Source: an uncultured Fibrobacter sp.
GTDB lineage: Bacteria > Fibrobacterota > Fibrobacteria > Fibrobacterales > Fibrobacteraceae
NCBI GenBank assembly: GCA_900313675.1
Contig: OMSO01000007.1
Coordinates: forward strand, 1-60,590
Length of the DNA: 60,590 nt
Direction: 5' to 3'
Part shown: piece by piece, positions 1 to 8,735 of the stretch
Position numbering within the stretch: position 1 is the stretch's first letter
Layout of the letters: each line of letters opens with the position of its first letter
The notes under the pieces: model-generated
Told to the model about the DNA's origin: nothing
What the model saw: the letters and a program-made list of their open reading frames with translations, nothing else
The model's database searches: none
Translations under genes and position numbers: made by a program

Positions 1-303
<303 letters not shown>

Positions 304-330
304 TCTCAGCGGCTCTGAGAAATTTTTAAT

Positions 331-367
331 TGTTCCGCATTGTTCAGCCAATACGGAACATTTTTTT
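331..367 (+). terminator. Rho-independent terminator after serS
   Basis: An 11-bp stem (TGTTCCGCATT paired with AATACGGAACA, one C/A mismatch) with an 8-base loop is followed by a run of Ts. It ends serS before the pflA start codon at 379. Confidence 0.8.
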
Positions 368-378
368 ATTATTGCGTT

Positions 379-1116
379 ATGAACCTTGGTCGCATCAATA
401 AAATTGAAACCTTTGGCTCCGTCGATGGTCCAGGCGTGCGTTTCGTCGTTTTTATGCAAGGTTGCCCTATGCGTTGCCTATTCTGTCACAATCCTGAAAC
501 ATGGAATTTTGACGGAAGCGATGTTGGCGCCTATGATATTAGCGCAAGCGACTTGCTACAAAAAGCACTCCGGTATAAAAACTACTGGGGCTCAGATGGA
601 GGGATTACCGTCAGCGGCGGAGAACCCTTGATGCAACTTGATTTTTTAATTGAATTTTTCGAATTGGCAAAGCAAAAAACCATCCACACCTGCATAGATA
701 CCTCCGGTGTCAACTTTGTGCGATCGGAACCATATTTTTCCAAATTCAAAAGGCTGATGGATTCAACCGACTTGCTTTTGGTTGATATAAAAATCATAGA
801 CCCGGCCGAACATAAAAAACTGACCGGGCACAGCATGGATCACAATCTTGATATGTTCCGTTTTCTTGATGAAATACAAAAGCCCATTTGGGTCCGTCAC
901 GTTTTAGTCCCTGGATATAGCGACAAGGATGAATACTTAATCCGCACAAAGGAATTCATCAACCAATTCAAAAATATTGAAAGAGTAGAAGTCCTACCCT
1001 ACCATTCCCTAGCTTTAGCAAAATACCAGCAACTAGGTATTGATTACGCCCTAAAAGACATCAAATCGCCGTCACCCGAGCGAATAGCAAACGCAAAAAA
1101 AATTCTGGAGTCCTAG
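379..1116 (+). CDS. pflA: Pyruvate formate-lyase activating enzyme
   Basis: Radical SAM enzyme that installs the glycyl radical on pyruvate formate-lyase in anaerobic metabolism. The 245-residue protein has the family opening ETFGSVDGPGVRFVVF and the 4Fe-4S site C29-x3-C33-x2-C36 in GCPMRCLFCHN, matching the spacing in known PflA, followed by the SGGEPLMQ SAM-binding glycine motif. The reading frame is open back to 340, but that start lies in the upstream terminator; ATG at 379 begins directly at the conserved domain, so it is preferred. No pflB is present nearby, so the partner must be encoded elsewhere. GC content is lower than in neighbouring genes. Confidence 0.92.
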   Translation: MNLGRINKIETFGSVDGPGVRFVVFMQGCPMRCLFCHNPETWNFDGSDVGAYDISASDLLQKALRYKNYWGSDGGITVSGGEPLMQLDFLIEFFELAKQKTIHTCIDTSGVNFVRSEPYFSKFKRLMDSTDLLLVDIKIIDPAEHKKLTGHSMDHNLDMFRFLDEIQKPIWVRHVLVPGYSDKDEYLIRTKEFINQFKNIERVEVLPYHSLALAKYQQLGIDYALKDIKSPSPERIANAKKILES

Positions 1117-1140
1117 CACCAAGAATCATTTTCTGCGTTC

Positions 1141-2007
1141 TTATTCATCGTCAAGAACAAACTTTTCGATGACTTCGGCGATTCCCGAGTGGTTGTTATC
1201 CCGTTCCGTCACGTAATCGGCGGCATCCTTGACCACTTGCGAGGCATTTGCCATGGCAACGCCAATGCCCGCCGCCTCAATCATGGGGCAATCGTTTTCT
1301 TCGTCGCCCACGGCAATGGTATCCCCCATCGGGACTCCGTAAAAGTCCGCCATAAACCGCACCGCGTCGCCCTTGTTGCTCCGCAGGTGCGAAAATTCCA
1401 GCATTTCGGGCTTACTGAACACGTCAAACAGTTTTCCCGCCGTTGTCTTGCGCATTTCGGCACGGAAACTTTCCAGGCTCGAATGGTCGAAAGGGGTAAT
1501 GATGTTCACCTTGATAGGGGGCTTCACCACCACGTTTATGGGAGCCGTCGGAGCCGCGTCGCATCCGGTTTTTCCAGCAAAATACTCCCGGATATCATCT
1601 ACAACCACGTAGTCCATCTGCATCAGGCGGCAGTAGGTCTTGAGCTGTTCCGTCTCGTGTTCCGAAACCACCAGGTCTCCGGCGTAGGTGTGAGCGTGCA
1701 TTCCCAAACTAAAAGCGGCATCCATAATGAACTTCACGTCGTCAACGGAAATTCGTCGGGTCAATATGGGCTTTTTTGCCCCGCAGTCGTAAATAAGCCC
1801 GCCGTTGAAACTCACCAGGTAGAATCCGGCCTCCATAAAACCGTACTTTTCGGCCAGTTTCTTGACGCTGGTCAAGGGCCGCCCCGTGGTCATCACGAAC
1901 TTGTGGCCGGCCTCTATCATCTTGCGGATAGCGGACAAATCTTCTGCAGAAATATCCTTGTTGTCGTCCAGCAGGGTTCCGTCCAGGTCGGTAAACAGGA
2001 TTTTCAT
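1141..2007 (-). CDS. Cof-type HAD-superfamily phosphatase
   Basis: The 288-residue protein opens with the HAD nucleophile motif (DLDGTLLDD), carries TTGRP as motif II, and ends with the motif IV text GDEENDCPMIEAAG followed by GVAMANA, which together define the Cof/HAD-IIB subfamily with a C2B cap. Such enzymes dephosphorylate sugar phosphates and small cofactor phosphates in the cytoplasm; the substrate cannot be told from sequence. The frame extends five codons upstream, but ATG at 2007 starts at the conserved MKILFTDLDG. It lies 19 bases behind an inositol-phosphatase-like gene on the same strand and is likely co-transcribed with it. Confidence 0.88.
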   Translation of the reverse strand: MKILFTDLDGTLLDDNKDISAEDLSAIRKMIEAGHKFVMTTGRPLTSVKKLAEKYGFMEAGFYLVSFNGGLIYDCGAKKPILTRRISVDDVKFIMDAAFSLGMHAHTYAGDLVVSEHETEQLKTYCRLMQMDYVVVDDIREYFAGKTGCDAAPTAPINVVVKPPIKVNIITPFDHSSLESFRAEMRKTTAGKLFDVFSKPEMLEFSHLRSNKGDAVRFMADFYGVPMGDTIAVGDEENDCPMIEAAGIGVAMANASQVVKDAADYVTERDNNHSGIAEVIEKFVLDDE

Positions 2008-2026
2008 GATACAACCATACAATACA

Positions 2027-2815
2027 CTACGAAACCGTCTTTACCAAGGTTTCGTGAATCAGGCCATTGCTGAAAAGCACCTGTTCGCCGTCCACGAACT
2101 GCATGGGAGTGCCGTCGATATGGGTAGCCATGCCACCCGCTTCCGTAACCATCAGGGCTCCGGCGGCAATATCCCAGGGGTAACTCATGGTCATCACGAA
2201 TCCGTCTATGCGGCCGCAGGCCACAAAGCAGGATTCCACCACCGCAGAACCCAGGCACTTGACCCGCTCGAAGGCCTCGGCCTCCCGGGCAAAATTTTTG
2301 GAATTGCGGGCATTGATTTCCGACACCACGCCCACGTTAAAATCCCCGTTGCTCACGATGGCGTGGAGCGGGTTGGATTCCTTGCTCACGCAGACCCGCT
2401 TGCCGTTCATGAAGGTGCCGCCACCGAGGGTTGCCGTAAAGAACTCCCCCAGCTTGGGCAGGTTTATCACCGCCACCAGGGGCTTACCCTTGTAATGGAG
2501 CGCGATGGAAATTCCCCACAAGGGAATGCCCCGGCTAAAGTTCACCGTTCCATCTACCGGGTCGATAATCCAGCGGTAATCCGGGTCGGAACCCTCTACT
2601 ACGCCCATTTCTTCGGTACGGATAGAATGACTAGGAAACGCCTTGCGGATCCCTTCTACGATGAGTTTTTCGCTACCCACGTCGGCAATGGTCACCACAT
2701 CCTTTGCGGACTTGTACTTCACATCGCCCAGTTCGCCCTGCAGGCGAAGGCAAAGCTCCCCCGCCTCGCGGCCCAAGCGTTCCGGCAAATCCAGGTATTT
2801 TTTCAGGTCTTCCAT
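2027..2815 (-). CDS. Inositol monophosphatase family protein (SuhB/CysQ-like)
   Basis: A 262-residue member of the lithium-sensitive Mg-dependent phosphatase fold. The metal-binding motif is RTEEMG followed by WIIDPVDGTVNF, a close variant of the family DPLDGTxNF, and the C-terminal motif YPWDIAAGALMVTEAGG supplies the last acidic ligand. Substrates in this family include inositol-1-phosphate, histidinol phosphate and PAP, and the sequence does not decide between them. It is first of a two-gene unit with the HAD phosphatase. A strong hairpin terminator for the upstream lipoprotein gene stands 16 bases before its start, so it probably has its own promoter. Confidence 0.9.
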   Translation of the reverse strand: MEDLKKYLDLPERLGREAGELCLRLQGELGDVKYKSAKDVVTIADVGSEKLIVEGIRKAFPSHSIRTEEMGVVEGSDPDYRWIIDPVDGTVNFSRGIPLWGISIALHYKGKPLVAVINLPKLGEFFTATLGGGTFMNGKRVCVSKESNPLHAIVSNGDFNVGVVSEINARNSKNFAREAEAFERVKCLGSAVVESCFVACGRIDGFVMTMSYPWDIAAGALMVTEAGGMATHIDGTPMQFVDGEQVLFSNGLIHETLVKTVS

Positions 2816-2830
2816 AAGCGCCCCAAATAT

Positions 2831-2863
2831 AGAAAAAGCCCTGCGAAGCTTACTCGCAAGGCT
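2831..2863 (-). terminator. Terminator after the btuB/lipoprotein unit
   Basis: On the minus strand a 10-bp stem (AGCCTTGCGA with TCGCAGGGCT, including a G-U type pair) precedes a T run. It closes the btuB-lipoprotein transcript. Confidence 0.75.
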
Positions 2864-2891
2864 AAATTCAAAAATAAATGTAATATGTCAA

Positions 2892-4049
2892 TTAGAACAA
2901 GGCGATGCTGTAGGGAGCCTGGGCGCCCTTGGGCTGTTCAAAGCCGGTCAGCTTTCCGTCCTTATAGACATAGATCTTTTCCTTGCCCATGGTATGGTCG
3001 CCCACATAGAGAGCCTCGTCCTTGTAGGCAAGGGTGGCCTGGGCATCGGCAATACCCTTCACTTCTTCGAAAGAACCCTTTTCAAGGTCGATCTTTACAA
3101 CCGGCGTGCTGCCCCATTCCTTATAGAGGGCCGCAAAGGCAATTCCATCTTCTGCGGTAAACCCGTAGATACCGGCACCCAGCTTTTTGCCAGAAATAAC
3201 AAGGCTTGATTTCTTGGCATCGAGATCAACCTTTTCAATGCCGCGGTTGTCATCGGCCTTACCGTCGTATTCACCCAGAGAGGCCACATACAAGTCGCCT
3301 TTGTAGAAGGTCAACTTTGTGGGATTTTTCGTTACAAGCTGAACCGTGTCCTGCAACTTGCCGGTAGAACCGTCATAGATGGCCACAAGTCCCTTCGGAT
3401 AGGTAAAGTTCCATTCTGCGTCCATGGAATAGCGCTGCATGAGCACGTAAAGCGTACCGTCGTCAAATTCCACATCCACCACGTACGGAGAAATTTGACC
3501 TTCAGAGGCAAATTCGCCTGTCTTGATGGACTTTACGACCTTGCCGTCCTTGGTAGAAATTTTCACAAGGGAGTCGGCATTCTGGAGAGCCACCCAGGCT
3601 TCTTCGCCATCGAAAGCCATGTCCACCGGGTTGGAATTTTCGAATTTCACCTGCCAGACCACGGCCTTCTTGGCGCCCTCTTCAATGAATTCGGGCTTGA
3701 CCAGGGAAACGTTATCCGTGCCCAGACCTTCCATAACGAACACGTCGTTGCCATTGGTCGCGACTCTTGAATCCTGGTAGAACGAAAGGCTCTTTTCGGA
3801 GATGTTGCCCTCCACATCGATCCAACGGAGTTCTCCTTCGGGGACCTGGTAGTCGCCGCCGTCAAAAATGACACCAGCAAGTTCTGCGTCGCCTACGAGC
3901 GGGCCGCTGGCACTAGAAGAGCTGGAGTCGTCACCGCAAGCGGAGAGACCAAAAGCAAGGCTGGCCACAGCAATGCAGGCGAGAGATTGCTTCGCCATGC
4001 TCGCAATGACACCTTGCATATTCGCAATGACATTATTTTTTTTATTCAT
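2892..4049 (-). CDS. Beta-propeller lipoprotein, BtuG-like partner of BtuB
   Basis: A 385-residue predicted lipoprotein: signal peptide with lipobox LSAC followed by GDDSSSSSAS, then a body of repeated short beta-strand units (SLVKIS-like, LVAIYD-like, IEKVDLD, VVKIDLE), each ending in a D/N-G-K turn, typical of YncE/DUF5074-type propellers. It is the second gene behind a cobalamin-riboswitch-controlled TonB receptor. In Bacteroides, BtuG is a surface beta-propeller lipoprotein that captures cobalamin for BtuB, so a BtuG-like role is inferred from fold, lipidation and context. The start at 4049 has AAGGA seven bases upstream. Oddly, residues about 7-22 of the signal peptide are encoded by a palindromic genomic repeat. 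Confidence 0.75.
   Translation of the reverse strand: MNKKNNVIANMQGVIASMAKQSLACIAVASLAFGLSACGDDSSSSSASGPLVGDAELAGVIFDGGDYQVPEGELRWIDVEGNISEKSLSFYQDSRVATNGNDVFVMEGLGTDNVSLVKPEFIEEGAKKAVVWQVKFENSNPVDMAFDGEEAWVALQNADSLVKISTKDGKVVKSIKTGEFASEGQISPYVVDVEFDDGTLYVLMQRYSMDAEWNFTYPKGLVAIYDGSTGKLQDTVQLVTKNPTKLTFYKGDLYVASLGEYDGKADDNRGIEKVDLDAKKSSLVISGKKLGAGIYGFTAEDGIAFAALYKEWGSTPVVKIDLEKGSFEEVKGIADAQATLAYKDEALYVGDHTMGKEKIYVYKDGKLTGFEQPKGAQAPYSIALF
3979..4031. repeat. Palindromic repeat inside the lipoprotein signal-peptide coding region
   Basis: The GCGAGAGATTGC...GCTCGCAATGAC type unit occurs once in full and again in part (ATTCGCAATGAC at 4020-4031). It resembles dispersed palindromic repeats ending in AATGAC or GATGACA elsewhere in the window, and it is translated as the n-region of the lipoprotein leader. 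Confidence 0.6.
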
Positions 4050-4116
4050 GTTTTGTCCTTTTCTGGCTTTACACTATACTTTGCCATAACTCTATGAACT
4101 CCATATAGCGAGGGGG

Positions 4117-6138
4117 CTAGAACCCCTGTATGATTGTGAACTTGTATTCCCTCCCTGGCATGGGGAAAGGCGTATAAAAATTTCGGTACTTTTCGTCGGT
4201 AATATTATTCACGCTAAAAGTCAAACGGGTATTATCAAAGGGATTGTACGAAAGGGAGGCACGGTGGGTCGCCACGGCCGGCTGTTCCGTTCTGTTGGCT
4301 CGGTCGCTATACATAACGCTTCGCCAGTCCGAAGCCCAAATAAAGTCGAAACGGAATGGCAAATGGAGCGTCGCTTCTGCATAATAGCTGCGATCCGGCT
4401 CACCGGGGAGCTTGTTACCGTTATAGGTGTTGGAATGGGAACGGTCCCTTGTCTTTTGGATAGTCGCCCGAAGCACCACATCCAAAAATTTCGCAGGGCT
4501 GCTGTTCAGTTCCATCTCCACCCCACGGACAAGGGAACGGGCTACATTCTCCGGACGCAGCAGCTCTACCGACATCAGCCAATAGATTCCGTCTTCCACA
4601 TGGGACTCAAAATAACTGGCCTGAAAAGCCGTGCGGTTCCCAGGAAACCGGTACGTACCCGTCGCCTCAAACTTGGTGGCCTTTTCCCTTTTCAGGTTCG
4701 GGTTAGAAACCGCACCGGGGAATGTGCCGTAAAGTTCCATCAAGGCCGGCTGCTGGTAAAAGCGGCCTATGGAAACCTCCCCCGTCAACGGCGATGCCGC
4801 TGCACCGAATCTTGAATAAAGCCGGCCTGCAAATGTAGCGTCCCGATCTGCCGCCTTATCCAGGGTATGGGTCCCCGTCGGCAGCACAAAGGTTCCCTTG
4901 TCCAGGCGGTCCTTCAGCGCCTGCACGGAGCCCTCGCCGCCAAGGCCTGCATACTTGAAAAACTGGTAATACAAATCTCCAGAGCCAACGAAGGTCTTGC
5001 GGTCCAGCGCCCAGTCCTTGGAATTCCCTCGGGCTTCGGCGCGTTCCCATTCGTAGGCCACGCGGGCCGTTCCGGTCAAATGTTCCAGAGGAGTAAACTC
5101 GGTCCACAGTTCGGGAACCAGCTTATAAGTAGCCGTCCCGTAATCCATAAAGACATTGTTCCCAAAGCCGATGTGGTCCAGGGGGTAGAAGGAACTGGAC
5201 ATGTTCTTGTCGAACCGTGCCGAAAGAGCGCCATACAAGAACAACTTGTCATCAAGGTAGCCTACCGATTCCAGCCCGTAGCGGATCAGTGCCGATTCCC
5301 CCACGAACTTCGCCACCCTGGTCTGGTTCTGTTCCTTGCCGGGGTTTCCGCCTTCGGCCCTGGAGGCCGTCGCCGACAAGGTGGAAAAATACCCGTTCCC
5401 GTGAAGCATACGGAACTGGACATTCCCGGAGACATCGGTGAACTTGGCGTTTTCGCGGGTGGCGGTGTAGTCGTCCTCGTCGTTGTACTGGGTACCGTTC
5501 CGGTTGGTATATTCGTAGTCGTTGTCGGAATGCCTCGTGGCAAAAGAAGAGGCGAACATGATGCTGTCGGTTACCGGTGTCGCCACCTGGAACGAACCCT
5601 CCCAGGTGTTGTGGTTACCGTAGGCGGCAAGGACCCGGCCGCCTTTCTTGACGGCGTTCTTGGTCACAAAGTTGATAGCCCCGCCGACACCGGACACGCC
5701 AAATTTTGCAGGAACGTTGTTCTTGTAAACCTCCACCTTTTCCATCTGGTTCAGGTCGATGGAACCCAGGTTCACCGCCCCGCCGCTGGCATCGTTCAGC
5801 GGCACGCCGTCCACGCAAATCAGAATATTTCGGGCCGCAATCCCGCGGATAGATACCGTCTGGAAACTGCCTAGCCCGCCCTGCTTGTAGGACTGAATTC
5901 CGGGCAGCGTCGAGAGAAGGTCTGCCGCCGACAGAGCCTTGCCCTCCCAAGCATCGGAGGTAATTTCTGTATAATTGGCACTTGTTGTAGGCTTGTACCC
6001 GTCGTCACCGGACACCTCGGACACCCCGAGGTCCTGGACCGGGGCTGCATCAGGCACGTGAGCCACGGCAAAACCCGTGGCAGCACAGCACCAAAGAGCC
6101 GCAGCGTATGCGGACTTGCAGAAAGATGTCGTTCGCAT
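4117..6138 (-). CDS. btuB: TonB-dependent outer-membrane receptor, BtuB-type cobalamin transporter
   Basis: A 673-residue outer-membrane receptor. A signal peptide (about 1-26) is followed by a plug domain with the family text LLSTLPGIQ, VSIRGIAARNILICVDGVPLND and VEVYKNNVPAKFGVSGVGGAINF, then a long beta-barrel ending in a C-terminal aromatic residue (IIQGF). A cobalamin riboswitch directly precedes it, identifying the substrate as vitamin B12 or another corrinoid. The riboswitch 3' end runs into the ribosome-binding sequence GAGGAACG next to ATG at 6138. A BtuG-like lipoprotein gene follows 67 bases downstream. The inner-membrane BtuCDF components are not in the window. Confidence 0.92.
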   Translation of the reverse strand: MRTTSFCKSAYAAALWCCAATGFAVAHVPDAAPVQDLGVSEVSGDDGYKPTTSANYTEITSDAWEGKALSAADLLSTLPGIQSYKQGGLGSFQTVSIRGIAARNILICVDGVPLNDASGGAVNLGSIDLNQMEKVEVYKNNVPAKFGVSGVGGAINFVTKNAVKKGGRVLAAYGNHNTWEGSFQVATPVTDSIMFASSFATRHSDNDYEYTNRNGTQYNDEDDYTATRENAKFTDVSGNVQFRMLHGNGYFSTLSATASRAEGGNPGKEQNQTRVAKFVGESALIRYGLESVGYLDDKLFLYGALSARFDKNMSSSFYPLDHIGFGNNVFMDYGTATYKLVPELWTEFTPLEHLTGTARVAYEWERAEARGNSKDWALDRKTFVGSGDLYYQFFKYAGLGGEGSVQALKDRLDKGTFVLPTGTHTLDKAADRDATFAGRLYSRFGAAASPLTGEVSIGRFYQQPALMELYGTFPGAVSNPNLKREKATKFEATGTYRFPGNRTAFQASYFESHVEDGIYWLMSVELLRPENVARSLVRGVEMELNSSPAKFLDVVLRATIQKTRDRSHSNTYNGNKLPGEPDRSYYAEATLHLPFRFDFIWASDWRSVMYSDRANRTEQPAVATHRASLSYNPFDNTRLTFSVNNITDEKYRNFYTPFPMPGREYKFTIIQGF

Positions 6139-6157
6139 CGTTCCTCAACAAAGCGTT

Positions 6158-6345
6158 TCCCACAGTTCTTCTGGCTCGGGGCTCAATCTACTCCCGGTTC
6201 CTTCACACACGACAGCTCGTGCATTGGTTCATGCCGGTTTCGTCCTCCCTTACAGCGGCGCGACCGCCCCCGGCTTTCACGGGGTTCTCTCCTTGCGGGC
6301 CACCCAGTAGGGCGCCAGCATGGGCTTTTCAGGGCACAGGAAACT
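6158..6345 (-). promoter_or_regulatory. Cobalamin (B12) riboswitch
   Basis: Read on the minus strand, the leader carries CCCCGTGAAAGCCGGGG followed by CGGTCGCGCCGCTGTAA, the conserved core and B12 box of the cobalamin aptamer (consensus GGTGAAAATCC...GCCACTGT). A later part reads GGGAGTA and CCCCGAGCCAGAAGAACTG, matching the conserved AGTCAGGAGACC-type 3' segment. The element ends about 20 bases before the btuB start, so ligand binding probably hides the ribosome-binding site and represses translation. With the upstream bases it accounts for most of the 400-base gap 6139-6538. Confidence 0.93.
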
Positions 6346-6538
6346 TTAGGCCAAATGTAGGTAATGTAAAACCAGGACAGGTGCAACATTCTCAAAAAAG
6401 GGCAAAATTTGCCTAAAAACGCCAAATTTTACACAAATGTAAGTTTTTCGTGCTTTTTTTGTACATTTCACTTTAAAACAAGCACAAACTAATGCAAATA
6501 AACTATATTCATCGTATTCATCGGGATCAAGGGATTTT

Positions 6539-7255
6539 ATGAAAAAAGGCTTCACCCTCATCGAAATAATGGTGGTCATCGTCATCATGGGCGTGTTGGC
6601 GGCCGTTGGCGTGCCAAAGCTTTTCGGAATGATCGCCAAGGCGAAGGCTAGCGAGGTCCCCACAGCGGCAGGAACATACGTACACCTTCAAGAAGCCTAC
6701 CAGAGCGAAAAGACCATCATCGGAAGTTGGAAAAACATCGGATACAATGCTCCGGGTACCAACGGGGTATCCAAGGAGTTCCAATACAGCGGTTGCCTAG
6801 AGGAAGACACCCCCTTCACAGGCGAAGAACTGACGGTTATTGGCTGGAAAGCGACCAACCGCAACACCCTCAACCAGTGTAGCGGGAACAACGGAACCTG
6901 GGCCGTCCAGGTTTCAGCCGTGGCAGAGCGCAACCTAAGCTACACCAACCTGGTCAATTCCGCAGATTGCGGCATGCTCACCGTGAACTGGGTCGTATCG
7001 AGCATCAGTGACGAATGCGCCAGCACTCCCGAACCACAACAGCAGGCGAGCAATGATCCTGAGCCACAACAGCAACAACCGGAACAGCAACCAGAAGAAC
7101 AGACCCAATCTTCGCCTTCGCAAGACGGGGTCTGCAGCAACGGGACACCATGTTCAAATGACGGGCAGTGTAACCGAGGAAATAGCGGAAAAGATAAGGA
7201 TAAAAGTCATTGCAGCCAAAGCAACCACAGCGGTTGTTGTTTCTGCTGTCAATAA
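6539..7255 (+). CDS. Type IV pilin-like protein with Gln-rich linker and Cys-rich tail
   Basis: The 238-residue protein has a class III signal: short basic leader MKKG cleaved before FTLIE, then a hydrophobic helix IMVVIVIMGVLAAVGVPKLF. This is handled by prepilin peptidase in type IV pili or type II secretion pseudopili. The globular part (about 30-155) is followed by a Q/P/E-rich linker (about 160-195) and a Cys-rich end (GTPCSNDGQCNRG... CCFCCQ). The first 55 residues closely match the next gene, a tandem duplication. ATG at 6539 is preceded by CAAGGGA. Surface attachment to plant fibre is a plausible role in this lineage but is not shown by the sequence. Confidence 0.85.
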   Translation: MKKGFTLIEIMVVIVIMGVLAAVGVPKLFGMIAKAKASEVPTAAGTYVHLQEAYQSEKTIIGSWKNIGYNAPGTNGVSKEFQYSGCLEEDTPFTGEELTVIGWKATNRNTLNQCSGNNGTWAVQVSAVAERNLSYTNLVNSADCGMLTVNWVVSSISDECASTPEPQQQASNDPEPQQQQPEQQPEEQTQSSPSQDGVCSNGTPCSNDGQCNRGNSGKDKDKSHCSQSNHSGCCFCCQ

Positions 7256-7270
7256 GCCTATTTCTAAATA

Positions 7271-7298
7271 GGTTATTCCAAATTGGAATAACCCTTTT
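7271..7298 (+). terminator. Terminator between the two pilin genes
   Basis: A perfect 10-bp stem GGTTATTCCA / TGGAATAACC with a 3-base loop is followed by CTTTT. It separates the two pilin transcripts, consistent with a fresh promoter just downstream. Confidence 0.8.
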
Positions 7299-7299
7299 G

Positions 7300-7328
7300 T
7301 TGCATCTACCAATCTGGCAATATATATT
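7300..7328 (+). promoter_or_regulatory. Candidate promoter of the second pilin
   Basis: TTGCAT at 7300-7305 and TATATT at 7323-7328 are separated by 17 bases, a sigma-70-like arrangement directly after the first pilin's terminator and about 38 bases before the TTG start. Confidence 0.4.
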
Positions 7329-7365
7329 TAAATTGGGTATATCTAACAACGTTGCGAGGATTTTT

Positions 7366-8664
7366 TTGATAAAAAAAGGGTTTACACTCATTGAAGTCAT
7401 GGTGGTGGTCATTGTCATGGGTGTCCTTGCAGCCGTTGCCGTACCGAAATTGTTCGGATACATTGCCAAGGCCAAGGCCTCGGAAGTGCCCATTGCTGCA
7501 GCCACATATACCAAGTTACAAGATGCTTTCCTGTCTGAAAAAACGGCCATAGCCAGTTGGGACCTTATCGGCTATACCCCTCCAGGAAACGGCACCAGCA
7601 ATTATTTCAAATATGAGGGCTGTATTGTCGGAGAAATCGACATTGATGTTGCCGACAACGGTGTCGTGGGCTGGCAGGCTTTCAACTTGGAAAAACTGAA
7701 CCTATGTGAAATGAACAGTGTGTGGACGGTGACCATCGACCCCGTCGAAAACAAAAGCCTTAGTTACAACCATATCGTCTCCGGACTGGGGTGCACTTAC
7801 CTGACTCACAACTGGGATGTCCGGGCAGTCCCTGCCGGAGCCTGCGAAGCTACGGCTCAAGCATCTACTCCTAAATCAAGCGCATCCAATTCTACGCCGA
7901 CCGACGACCCTGAGACCGTCGACAGTTCCAATTCCAGTGAGAGCGATCCCACAAGCGCCTCTGGCGGTTCCAGCGGATCTAACCAGGAAGAGATCCAAAA
8001 GAAATGCGATGACTTGAAAAAAGGCGGAAATGGGAACGGGAACAATAGCGACCCATGCAGCAAGCAGGCAAAAGGCTGGGTTTTCGTTGTAGAATGCAAC
8101 ATGTTTGCAAATAAGGGAAAAGCAAATAGTTCCGGGCTCACCGTTGTAGACATGGATGGCGACGGCAACGCCGACCGTAAAAAGCAAATTCATGACCAGA
8201 TGTGCAACCAGTCCAAATCTAGTGCCTCCAGCAGCGCCAGCGGAGCAAGCAGCACAAGTCAAAGCAGCAACGCAAACGCAGGTAGCAGCACCTCCAGCAC
8301 ACCTACAAGCACAAGCGGCGGACAAGGCGGAGATGTCGGCTCAGGCGGAAACGGAGGAGGCGGTTCCGGTGGCGGAACTGGCAGTGGGACCGGAACGAAC
8401 ACAGATCCAGAAAATAATAACGCCGAAAGCTCCGGCGATAACGGAGGAAGTCTTGGAGGCACCCCTCAGAACAACATCATCAGGGACCAGAACGGCAATG
8501 ATTTTGACATGAGCAAACTGCCGGAAAAGATTACTTATTGTACCGATTATAAGGGTAATGGCGATTGCAAGAACAACGGTTCAACAACCATTGACAAATC
8601 AGAATGTGCGAAATATGACACAAGCAAACAAATGTGCGTAGAGTTGAAGCAAACTGATCCATAA
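7366..8664 (+). CDS. Type IV pilin-like protein with long Ser/Gly/Asn tail and Ca-binding-like loop
   Basis: A 432-residue pilin paralogue of the preceding gene. TTG at 7366 is chosen as start: GAGGA ends five bases before it and translation gives a short basic leader IKKG before FTLIEVMVVVIVMGVLAAVAVPKLF. The pilin head (to about 165) resembles its neighbour, for example KASEVPIAAATYTKLQDAF. Beyond it lies a roughly 265-residue tail with Ser/Asn/Gly-rich tracts, a DMDGDGNAD segment that fits the DxDxDG calcium-binding loop of EF-hand/dockerin type, and paired cysteines. Pilins are normally near 150 residues, so the tail is a large added surface module. A terminator follows the stop. Confidence 0.85.
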   Translation: MIKKGFTLIEVMVVVIVMGVLAAVAVPKLFGYIAKAKASEVPIAAATYTKLQDAFLSEKTAIASWDLIGYTPPGNGTSNYFKYEGCIVGEIDIDVADNGVVGWQAFNLEKLNLCEMNSVWTVTIDPVENKSLSYNHIVSGLGCTYLTHNWDVRAVPAGACEATAQASTPKSSASNSTPTDDPETVDSSNSSESDPTSASGGSSGSNQEEIQKKCDDLKKGGNGNGNNSDPCSKQAKGWVFVVECNMFANKGKANSSGLTVVDMDGDGNADRKKQIHDQMCNQSKSSASSSASGASSTSQSSNANAGSSTSSTPTSTSGGQGGDVGSGGNGGGGSGGGTGSGTGTNTDPENNNAESSGDNGGSLGGTPQNNIIRDQNGNDFDMSKLPEKITYCTDYKGNGDCKNNGSTTIDKSECAKYDTSKQMCVELKQTDP

Positions 8665-8670
8665 AACACT

Positions 8671-8702
8671 AACCCGCAGCACCAATGCGGGTTCTTTTTT
8701 TT
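8671..8702 (+). terminator. Terminator after the second pilin
   Basis: Stem AACCCGCA / TGCGGGTT with a 7-base loop and a run of eight Ts. Confidence 0.85.
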
Positions 8703-8735
8703 GACTATATTGTCTCCGCAAAAAGAGACAATTGA

